5,029 nt of DNA, taken from assembly GCA_014376325.1 (NCBI GenBank), contig JACMRP010000319.1, forward strand, positions 1-5,029, given 5' to 3'. Shown one piece after another: positions 1-5,029 of this stretch. The translations under genes were made by a program, and so were the position numbers. The first letter of the stretch is position 1, and every line of letters starts with the position of its first letter. Below the pieces are notes generated by a model. The model did no database searches. It was given only the letters and a program-made list of their open reading frames with translations, and was not told the origin of the DNA. This DNA comes from Pseudobdellovibrionaceae bacterium (lineage in GTDB: Bacteria; Bdellovibrionota; Bdellovibrionia; Bdellovibrionales; Bdellovibrionaceae).

Positions 1-186
1 AACGAAAGCGCAAATGCAGATCTCTGCTATTTTATGGCGATGGAATGCCGCGAGTATGTGGGCGAAGACATTTCATTCTGCGACAATGCGACTCCGGTTT
101 ACGCACCTTCGGCGCCGTCGCGACCGGCGTCATTATCTCCGGGTACGATCTATCGCGAAGTCGATAACCCAGGTAAAGTGCGCTAG
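1..186 (+). CDS. C-terminal 61 codons of an unrecognised gene entering from the left edge
   Basis: Reading frame 1 is open from the first base to a TAG at 184-186, so this is the tail of a gene that starts outside the window. The 61 visible residues have ordinary composition. The first half contains three cysteines (visible residues 9, 16 and 27) and several acidic residues, followed by a short Pro/Ser/Ala-rich stretch (about residues 35-47, with PSAPSRPAS) and a hydrophilic end, NPGKVR. I do not recognise the family. Three cysteines near a low-complexity linker would suit an exported or disulfide-bearing protein, but that is inference from little sequence. An overlapping frame with an ATG at 14 gives an Arg/Trp-rich product and is best read as a shadow. 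The gene converges on the methyltransferase gene with only 3 bases between the two stop codons, and no terminator hairpin with a T tract is visible at its end. Confidence 0.62.
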   Translation, partial: NESANADLCYFMAMECREYVGEDISFCDNATPVYAPSAPSRPASLSPGTIYREVDNPGKVR

Positions 187-189
187 ATC

Positions 190-993
190 CTATTTCTCTG
201 CTACGATGTAGGCGATCCAGCTGTCGCAGGATTCGCCAACTTCGGTGCGACTAAAGACGCCATTACCGGATCCGTCTTTGGCGGTTCCTTCCCAATAAAC
301 ATTCGTCTTTTTAAATCCAGCTTCCGTCATGATCTCGCGTAGCTCAGGTATCGTCCACATCCGCCAGTCATAACTAAAAACTCTTTCGACTTTGAAGCCA
401 CCGACACGAAAGTGAATATAAAACTGCGCTTCGTTCGTGATCGGGTCGAAGCTGTCTTGATCCCAGTAATAAGTAAAGCCTTTGCGTTTGCCCACGTCTT
501 CGATGGGCGCCTGGCACTGCTTGCCGCCAAAACAATCCGCAATAAGGATCCCGTCTTTATCAAGTCCTTCATAGACGTTCTTAAAGTAAGCCCGCAATAG
601 ATCCCGCGTTTTGAAAAGGAAGTAAGAAAAGTTCATTGCCAGAACGATATCGGATTTTCCAACATGTGACTCAAGGACGTTGCCTTCAATCAGTTTCATA
701 CGTTGCTGTTGATCGGGTTTTAGTTTGGTTAAATAATTTTCTCGTCCGTATTCCATCGGCTCTGGATCTAGATCCACACCGAGCGCCGTGTTCTGTGGAT
801 TCAGTTTAATCCATTCTGTTGAAAGCGCGAAAGTGCCGCAAAAGTCTTCGCGCAAGTCACGCGCAGATTTTTTTTTCAATTCTTTGTAAGTATCGCGTAT
901 AAATTCGACGTCAGTTTCTGCGGACTGCACGGCTTTACGGTATAGATCGTATTTGTCGAAAGCAGGTGTCTTTGATTTTTTTTTTTTTGCCAT
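190..993 (-). CDS. Class I SAM-dependent methyltransferase, third gene of the E1 operon
   Basis: A complete 267-residue protein. It has the layout of a Rossmann-fold class I methyltransferase: motif I is LREDFCGTFALS (residues 47-58), where the usual GxGxG loop is replaced by FCGTF; the acidic end of strand beta2 is GVDLD (72-76), expected to hold the SAM ribose; IEGNVLE (102-108) fits motif II; and NFSYFLF (121-127) followed by DGILIADCFGG (147-157) fits the later core strands. The C-terminal part carries YDWRMWTIPELREIM (208-222) and VYWEGT (232-237). From memory, the DFCGT, NFSYF, YDWR.WT and YWEGT blocks recur in a family of uncharacterised bacterial methyltransferases; the substrate is unknown to me and I assign none. 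The ATG at 993 overlaps the E1 beta stop by one base (TAATG). Only a weak Shine-Dalgarno (GGCGGA) precedes it, so translation probably depends on coupling. The first codons, MAKKKKS, include a 13-A run, and a 9-A run follows at about codons 41-43. No terminator is visible after the stop. Confidence 0.88.
   Translation of the reverse strand: MAKKKKSKTPAFDKYDLYRKAVQSAETDVEFIRDTYKELKKKSARDLREDFCGTFALSTEWIKLNPQNTALGVDLDPEPMEYGRENYLTKLKPDQQQRMKLIEGNVLESHVGKSDIVLAMNFSYFLFKTRDLLRAYFKNVYEGLDKDGILIADCFGGKQCQAPIEDVGKRKGFTYYWDQDSFDPITNEAQFYIHFRVGGFKVERVFSYDWRMWTIPELREIMTEAGFKKTNVYWEGTAKDGSGNGVFSRTEVGESCDSWIAYIVAEK
976..988 (-). repeat. 13-base A tract at codons 2-6 of the methyltransferase gene
   Basis: Thirteen consecutive T on the plus strand, read as A13 on the coding strand, covering the last base of GCA (Ala2) and four AAA lysine codons. 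It is the longest homopolymer I see in the window. Loss of one A would end translation after 38 codons and gain of one A after 19 codons, so slippage in either direction removes the protein. Confidence 0.9.
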
Positions 994-2048
994 TACGGAA
1001 TTTCCGCCAAAATTTCTCGGATTGCAGTTTCAATATCTTGTGACTGGGGAACGGAATTTTTTTCTAAGTTTGGAGCAAGCCCGATGCCTGGCAAGTTTTT
1101 ACCAGCAAGCACTCGGGGGGGCGCCATTAAATGATAGAACAACTCTTGGGTTGCACGGTACGCTAAGTGCTCTCCGAAATTGGTCACTTCGGTATCTTCA
1201 TTTACAAATAATACTCGGCCCGTTTTTTCGATCGAAGCTTTGATCATTTGCCAGTCGTAAGGGTAGATCGATCTTAGGTCGATGACTTCTACCGAGTGAC
1301 CTTCTTGCACCAGTTTATCTGCGATATCATTGCAAAAGTGGACCATACGACTGTATGTAACGACCGTTAAGTGATCGCCAGGTCGAGTGATCTTACCCAC
1401 TCCGATAGGCACTATATACTCTTGCAGTTCCGGCCAGCGGGGCTTCCAACCCGCGGGGTTCTGAACCGGCTTGTCGATCATGGCCTTCAATTCTTTTTCA
1501 TCCATCGGCTCGCCAGGAATCAGTTCGTCACCCTTGTGGCGCATCAACGCTTTTGATTTCAAATACAAAACCGGATTTGGATCCTGAATCGCCGATAGCA
1601 TCAGACCGTAAGCATCCAGTGGGTTCGATGGCATCACGACTTTCCAACCCGGCAGGCGGGAGGCCCAGGCATCGAAAGAGTGTGAGTGGTAAACCGAGCC
1701 AAAGATGCCGGCACCCACCGGTGTCATCACAACCATTGGCAGCTGAACCTGACCGTTCGTGCACCACAAAGTATTGCCAGCAATTTTTAGCAGATCGATG
1801 GTATTAAAAATGTAATCACCAAACTGAATTTCGGCGACGCAACGATCCCCGGTCATCGCGATGCCCATGGCGATCCCGATGATACCGCGCTCGTCCAGCG
1901 GGCTATTCCACGCTGTTTTCAAACCCTGAGTGGCCGTAAATACTCCGCCGAGTGGCGCACCCACGTCTTGCCCGAAGATGTCTTTAACTGCGAGATGCTT
2001 TTCACCGTAATGAAGCGCCATGCGGATGGCTTGAGCTACACTTGCCAT
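993..2048 (-). CDS. 2-oxoacid dehydrogenase E1 component, beta subunit (branched-chain-type)
   Basis: A 351-residue E1 beta subunit, containing the transketolase-like pyrimidine-binding domain (about 1-170) and the C-terminal transketolase domain (about 220-345). It pairs with E1 alpha to decarboxylate a 2-oxoacid on thiamine diphosphate. Visible landmarks are GGVF (34-37), SPLDERGIIG (49-58) with Glu53 in the place of the glutamate that activates the cofactor pyrimidine ring, AEIQFGDYIF (72-81), YHSHS with His121, PGWKVVMPSNPLDA (133-146), and EVIDLRSIYPYD (254-265) followed by KTGRVL. GGVF, AEIQFxDYIF and YHSxS resemble branched-chain dehydrogenase E1 beta more than pyruvate dehydrogenase E1 beta, but substrate is not proven. 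Residues about 172-212 appear to be an insertion of about 30 residues relative to the family members I remember. The ATG at 2048 is chosen over an in-frame TTG at 2063 because GGAGGA sits 7 bases before the ATG. It overlaps the E1 alpha stop by one base, which should balance subunit synthesis. Confidence 0.95.
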   Translation of the reverse strand: MASVAQAIRMALHYGEKHLAVKDIFGQDVGAPLGGVFTATQGLKTAWNSPLDERGIIGIAMGIAMTGDRCVAEIQFGDYIFNTIDLLKIAGNTLWCTNGQVQLPMVVMTPVGAGIFGSVYHSHSFDAWASRLPGWKVVMPSNPLDAYGLMLSAIQDPNPVLYLKSKALMRHKGDELIPGEPMDEKELKAMIDKPVQNPAGWKPRWPELQEYIVPIGVGKITRPGDHLTVVTYSRMVHFCNDIADKLVQEGHSVEVIDLRSIYPYDWQMIKASIEKTGRVLFVNEDTEVTNFGEHLAYRATQELFYHLMAPPRVLAGKNLPGIGLAPNLEKNSVPQSQDIETAIREILAEIP

Positions 2049-3166
2049 TAGAATTTCCTCCAATCGGCGTTTTCACTGTTCACGTAAACGTGATCCCATA
2101 CGGTGTTCGCTAAAGGGACCGGTTCGGTTCGCGCCTGAAGTTGGGCCGCGACGCCTTCCTCTTCGTAATCCTGCCAAATTTGCTTCGCATCCGATGGCGA
2201 AAGTAAGCCCGCGGAAATTAATTTTTTCTCAAATTCTAAAACGCAGTCAAACATGACCGTATTGCGATTCGCACCGTCCGCCGAAGAATGGCCGTAAAGT
2301 CGCGAAACGGTGACTTCAACGAAAGACGGCTTTCCGGTCTTACGGATGTAAGCCATTTCTTCTTCCAGGGCCAAATAAGTTACAACCGGATCGTTGCCGT
2401 TAATGACACGCGAACGAATATTAAACGCCCTCGCCCGATCGGCGATTTCAGTTTCGCCGTGTTGTCCTTCGTACGGGGTTGAAATTCCGTAGCCGTTATT
2501 TTGGACGGTGATTAAAATCGGAAGCTCTTGTCCTTTTCGCGAGGCCCAAACCAAACAAGTCGCAAAGTCACCTTCTGCAGTACCGGCGTCACCACCGGTT
2601 ACGATGCTGATGGATTTTTTTCCCGCGCGTTTCTGAGCGTGAGCCGTTCCGCAAGCAATGGGATACTGAACTTCAAGGGGCGAGGTCACCGGCGCCACAT
2701 TCCACTTCGGAAAACAGTAATGGCCCACAAAGTTCCGACCGCCAGAACAGGGATCGGTCGATCGATTCATCATGGTACGAACCGCATCAATCATCGGCAT
2801 GCCGAGCGCAATCATCGTTGGCGAACAGCGGTAATGAAGGTGAAACCAATCGTGTTCCAGCCCTTGCCCTTTGTTAGCAAGCATTCCGAGAGTTACGCCG
2901 AAAGCCTCTTCGCCCGGTCCGCCAATCCAGAAGTAGCCTTCGCCGGCTTTGTAGATCTTAATCAGGCGCTCTTCAAGCACCCGCGACTTCACCATGAAAT
3001 TGTGAATTTTTAATAAAAGCTCTTCAGACATTCCGCCGAATTCGTTCTTCGTTTTCTTTACTGGCTTCGATACGGATGGAGAGGACGTCGCTGAAGTGGA
3101 CTTTGCCGTAGCCACCGAAGATTTTGCGACCGGTTTTTTTGAAGCTGATTGGGTCTTTTTAGACAT
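2048..3166 (-). CDS. 2-oxoacid dehydrogenase E1 component, alpha subunit (branched-chain-type)
   Basis: A 372-residue thiamine-diphosphate E1 alpha subunit, first gene of a coupled operon with E1 beta. The thiamine-diphosphate/metal motif runs from GDAGTAEGD (192-200) to QNNGYGIST (222-230); Asp193 and Asn223 are the expected metal ligands. The first element reads GDA where GDG is usual. Other landmarks are EER.I..Y..GE (65-76), GGRNFVGHY (142-150), TSPLEVQYPIACGTAHAQK (161-179), and the loop GHSSADGANR (292-301), whose His293 matches the loop histidine near the kinase site in mitochondrial homologues. The SPL..Q.P.A.G.A.A.K pattern and GR..xxHY are closer to branched-chain 2-oxoacid dehydrogenase than to pyruvate dehydrogenase. 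Residues 1-45 form a Lys/Ser/Thr/Ala-rich low-complexity extension, probably disordered. The start at 3166 has GGAGG 10 bases upstream; the alternative Met46 has a GGCGGA directly against the ATG, which is too close. E2 and E3 genes are not adjacent here. Confidence 0.94.
   Translation of the reverse strand: MSKKTQSASKKPVAKSSVATAKSTSATSSPSVSKPVKKTKNEFGGMSEELLLKIHNFMVKSRVLEERLIKIYKAGEGYFWIGGPGEEAFGVTLGMLANKGQGLEHDWFHLHYRCSPTMIALGMPMIDAVRTMMNRSTDPCSGGRNFVGHYCFPKWNVAPVTSPLEVQYPIACGTAHAQKRAGKKSISIVTGGDAGTAEGDFATCLVWASRKGQELPILITVQNNGYGISTPYEGQHGETEIADRARAFNIRSRVINGNDPVVTYLALEEEMAYIRKTGKPSFVEVTVSRLYGHSSADGANRNTVMFDCVLEFEKKLISAGLLSPSDAKQIWQDYEEEGVAAQLQARTEPVPLANTVWDHVYVNSENADWRKF
2056..2061 (-). 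promoter_or_regulatory. Shine-Dalgarno for E1 beta inside the E1 alpha gene
   Basis: On the minus strand GGAGGA lies 7 bases before the ATG at 2048. It is built from the Trp-Arg-Lys codons near the end of E1 alpha (TGG AGG AAA). This site decides the E1 beta start: the in-frame TTG at 2063 lies upstream of the ribosome binding site and so cannot use it. Confidence 0.85.
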
Positions 3167-3176
3167 TCTGATGCTG

Positions 3177-3181
3177 CCTCC
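3177..3181 (-). promoter_or_regulatory. Shine-Dalgarno for E1 alpha
   Basis: GGAGG on the minus strand, 10 bases before the ATG at 3166. The spacing is slightly long but usable. It supports the long form of E1 alpha that includes the 45-residue lysine/serine-rich N-terminal extension. Confidence 0.75.
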
Positions 3182-3189
3182 GGATTCAA

Positions 3190-3195
3190 ATTATG
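3190..3195 (-). promoter_or_regulatory. Possible -10 box for the E1 operon
   Basis: Minus-strand CATAAT matches the TATAAT consensus at five of six positions and lies about 24 bases before the E1 alpha ATG. Transcription from it would give a leader of roughly 20 bases that still contains the Shine-Dalgarno. No good -35 hexamer sits at 16-18 bases; the nearest TTGACA-like word (GCGACA) is about 20 bases away. The call rests mainly on position, in a gap where a promoter is expected after a terminator. Confidence 0.3.
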
Positions 3196-3206
3196 TACGC
3201 GATAAG

Positions 3207-3296
3207 AGGTCGTTTTGTCGCGAATAAAAGCTCTAAGCCGCGCGGCACAAAAAAAGCCCTGGAAACCCAGAGCTTTTTTGTTTTTACAAACGACCT
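3207..3296. repeat. Nested inverted repeats spanning the prc-E1 alpha intergenic region
   Basis: The outer arms AGGTCGTTTTGT (3207-3218) and ACAAACGACCT (3286-3296) are inverted copies differing by one T/A. Inside them, AAAAGCTCT (3226-3234) and AGAGCTTTT (3269-3277) form a perfect 9-base inverted repeat. A 10-base palindrome, GCCGCGCGGC (3237-3246), lies between the inner arms. The inner right arm is shared with the terminator stem, so the two pairings exclude each other. Whether the structure is functional is not known; a role as operator, cruciform or RNA-stabilising hairpin is inference. Confidence 0.6.
3249..3279 (-). terminator. Rho-independent terminator of prc
   Basis: On the minus strand the stem GCTCTGG / CCAGGGC (one G-T wobble) closes a 4-base loop, GTTT, and is followed by seven T. 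Six A before the stem can extend it by pairing with the T tract. It begins 21 bases after the prc stop. On the plus strand the wobble becomes a C-A mismatch, so the element is better suited to leftward transcription. It separates prc from the E1 operon. Confidence 0.88.
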
Positions 3297-3300
3297 AAAA

Positions 3301-5029
3301 CTAGTTTGTGTTCGCTTGTTTTCCGGTCGGTTGAGACTCTTCAAGCCCCATCAGATCCAACAATACGTTCGTGGCTTCATTGACGTCCGCACGTTTCAAG
3401 TACTCTTTGTTCTTAAGATCCTTGTTGCCGTAACGAGCCGCTTTTTCTTTGTCTTTTTTAGTTTTGGACTCAGACTTATCTTTCAAAATTTCACTGACCT
3501 TGATCAGCTTGCCGCGAACTTTTGCCTTTTTAAGTTCGTCGTCGATTTTTTTGAAATCTTCGCTCTTATCAACCCGAGTCACCGACTTTTCTTTCAGTGA
3601 TTTCACCCAGTCAGGCTTAATCATCAACCAAGCTCCGGGACCGTCCTTGACGTAAGCTTCTGGAGAAACAAACGCCGCGATCTTTTGCGGAGGCAAAGAA
3701 TAATCCAGAGACTTCTCTCCGATATCATCCGTGCTGTAAGGCCCTGGCAAAGTGACGTCGGCTTCGACGCCGCGATGCTGAGTTGAGTTTCCACCAGGGA
3801 CGAAGAACATGCCTACCGTGACTTTCAGCGCGCCTAAGTTATTTGGCATCGGAAGCACCGACTGAACGCTGCCTTTGCCGAAAGTGTGATCGCCACCAAC
3901 GATGACCGCACGTTTGTAATCCTGAAGCGTTCCGGCCACGATTTCTGAAGCCGACGCACTGATTCGGCTCGTAAGAAGAACAAGCGGTCCCGCCCAATCA
4001 ACCGTTGGATCCGTATCGCTCAGAGTCTGTTCACTACGACCAGCGTCTTTAGAAGACTGCTTAACGACGTTGCCCGTTTTATAAAATAACCCGGCAATCT
4101 TAACCGCGTCTTCAAGACTTCCGCCGCCATTATTAGATAAATCTAACACCAGTCCATCAACTTTTTTCTCGTTCGCTTCTTTGATGATCTTTTTCAGGTC
4201 GCTCGCTGAAGAACGACCACCGCGGCGTGAATCCGCGTAGAATGACGGAAAGTTAATAATCCCGATTTTCTTCTTTTTACCGTTTACTTCTTTGTCTTCG
4301 TAAATGATTGAAGCGGCTTCGTCTTCAAGATTTACCTTTTCACGAGTTAAAGAAACCTCAACGCGATTTTTTCCTTCGCCTTTTTTACGCAAGATCGTCA
4401 GGAACACTTTTGTTCCTTTTGCCCCGCGAATCTTCTTTACGACATCTTTCAAATCCATGTCGATTACGTTGTCCATTTTTTTAGCGTCTTGACCAACGGC
4501 GATGATTTTGTCTTGCGGCTCGATTAGTCCCGATTTTGCAGCGGCTCCGCCAGGAACTAGTTGTTCCACGACCGTAAATCCATCTTGCGAGGAAAGGGTC
4601 GCGCCGATTCCTTCCAGCGACAAACGCATCTGAATTTCGAAATCTTCAAGGCTGTCTCTAGAGAAGAAGCTTGAATGCGGGTCTAATGCGCGAGCGAAAC
4701 TATCCAGATAGTCCGAAAATAAATCAGACTGTTTAGTGTCCTGAATTCTTTTAACGGCACGCTCGTAATTTTTGATGACGTTCTTTTTAGCTTCGTCGAT
4801 CTTCATGTCGGTCGCCTGGTAATTCGCGATCTGGAAATGAATGTACTTTTTCAGGAACTCGTTAGCTTCATCCGCATTTTTAGGAAAAGCTTTTTTATCA
4901 GGATCGAAAGTAAACTCAGTCTTACCGTCGAATTTATAATCTTTGTCCAAAAACTTTTTTGCAAAATCGGCCCGCTCTTGTGCGCGCTGAACTAAAAGTT
5001 TTTGCGACTGATCTAAGAACGCGCAGTCT
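3301..5029 (-). CDS. prc: Tail-specific C-terminal processing protease (Prc/Tsp, family S41), N-terminus cut by window edge
   Basis: The frame is open from the right edge to the TAG at 3301-3303, giving 575 visible residues (numbered here from the first full codon at 5028). Prc is a periplasmic serine protease that degrades or trims proteins from their C-termini. Domain order matches E. coli Prc: an N-terminal helical part with AFPKN (47-51) and ALDPHSSF (114-121), then LSLEGIGA (136-143) leading into a PDZ domain (to about 214), then the S41 core with LDLSNNGGG (295-303), SASASE (357-362) and TFGKGSVQ (382-389). By comparison with E. coli Ser430/Asp441/Lys455/Gln459, the catalytic residues should be Ser359, Asp370, Lys385 and Gln389; all are present. 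One extra residue (GGDH for GEP) lies between Ser and Lys. The last ~120 residues form a lysine-rich C-terminal domain, like the one following the core in Prc. E. coli Prc is 682 residues, so roughly 100 or more N-terminal residues, including any signal peptide, lie outside. The TTG at 4950 is not the start. Confidence 0.95.
   Translation of the reverse strand, partial: DCAFLDQSQKLLVQRAQERADFAKKFLDKDYKFDGKTEFTFDPDKKAFPKNADEANEFLKKYIHFQIANYQATDMKIDEAKKNVIKNYERAVKRIQDTKQSDLFSDYLDSFARALDPHSSFFSRDSLEDFEIQMRLSLEGIGATLSSQDGFTVVEQLVPGGAAAKSGLIEPQDKIIAVGQDAKKMDNVIDMDLKDVVKKIRGAKGTKVFLTILRKKGEGKNRVEVSLTREKVNLEDEAASIIYEDKEVNGKKKKIGIINFPSFYADSRRGGRSSASDLKKIIKEANEKKVDGLVLDLSNNGGGSLEDAVKIAGLFYKTGNVVKQSSKDAGRSEQTLSDTDPTVDWAGPLVLLTSRISASASEIVAGTLQDYKRAVIVGGDHTFGKGSVQSVLPMPNNLGALKVTVGMFFVPGGNSTQHRGVEADVTLPGPYSTDDIGEKSLDYSLPPQKIAAFVSPEAYVKDGPGAWLMIKPDWVKSLKEKSVTRVDKSEDFKKIDDELKKAKVRGKLIKVSEILKDKSESKTKKDKEKAARYGNKDLKNKEYLKRADVNEATNVLLDLMGLEESQPTGKQANTN

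Noticed and set aside
151..166. Short inverted repeat TATCG/CGATA near the end of the plus-strand gene as a terminator
   Set aside because: The stem is only five pairs and lies inside the coding region, and no T tract follows on either strand.
14..211. Plus-strand open frame from the ATG at 14
   Set aside because: Its product is Arg/Trp-rich and unlike a folded protein, it runs over the stop of the better frame 1 and into the methyltransferase gene, and no Shine-Dalgarno precedes it.
2049..2063. Upstream in-frame TTG start for E1 beta, adding MEEIL
   Set aside because: The Shine-Dalgarno GGAGGA lies downstream of the TTG and 7 bases before the ATG at 2048, and the ATG gives the one-base overlap seen at the next junction as well.
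2528..3013. Plus-strand open frame of 161 codons opposite E1 alpha
   Set aside because: It lies wholly antisense to a gene with clear family motifs, has Arg/Ser/His-rich composition typical of a shadow frame, and shows no recognisable domain.
3193..3600. Plus-strand open frame of 135 codons with a Phe-rich, membrane-like sequence
   Set aside because: It spans the terminator and the lysine-rich end of prc; the Phe runs are simply the reverse of lysine codons (AAA/AAG read as TTT/CTT).
4948..4950. TTG as the start of the Prc protease
   Set aside because: The same frame stays open for 26 further codons to the window edge, and those residues match the helical region that precedes this point in E. 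coli Prc. The gene is cut by the edge rather than starting here.

Overview
The window looks like chromosomal core sequence from a Gram-negative bacterium with near-balanced base composition and lysine-rich proteins. My best guess is a Bdellovibrio-like member of Bdellovibrionota, judged from protein style and general recall, because no rRNA or other phylogenetic marker is present. I see no tRNA or rRNA gene, CRISPR array, insertion sequence or phage gene, and nothing that clearly marks transferred DNA.

Layout. Positions 1-186 (+) hold the last 61 codons of a gene that enters from the left edge; its product is not recognised. Three bases later it meets, tail to tail, a leftward block of three genes that fills 190-3166 on the minus strand. 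In order of transcription these are a thiamine-diphosphate 2-oxoacid dehydrogenase E1 alpha subunit, the matching E1 beta subunit, and a class I SAM-dependent methyltransferase. Both junctions are one-base TAATG overlaps, so the three are very probably one translationally coupled operon. A 134-base intergenic region (3167-3300) holds a Rho-independent terminator for the gene upstream, a good Shine-Dalgarno for E1 alpha, a possible -10 box, and a larger set of nested inverted repeats. From 3301 to the right edge (minus strand) lies most of a tail-specific C-terminal processing protease (Prc/Tsp), truncated at its N-terminus by the window edge.

How they work together. The two E1 subunits should form an alpha2beta2 heterotetramer that decarboxylates a 2-oxoacid and passes the acyl group to a lipoyl E2. 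Their motifs read more like branched-chain 2-oxoacid dehydrogenase E1 than pyruvate dehydrogenase E1, but the substrate cannot be fixed from sequence alone. No E2 or E3 gene lies beside them in this window. The methyltransferase is tied to E1 expression by gene overlap, but its substrate is unknown. Prc is a periplasmic protease and appears to be a separate transcription unit.

Most of the window is ordinary metabolic and housekeeping sequence, and I do not find a convincing new system. The points most worth checking are a 13-base A tract at the start of the methyltransferase gene that could switch it by slippage, the nested inverted repeats between prc and the E1 operon, the lysine/serine-rich N-terminal extension of E1 alpha, and the E1-methyltransferase linkage.
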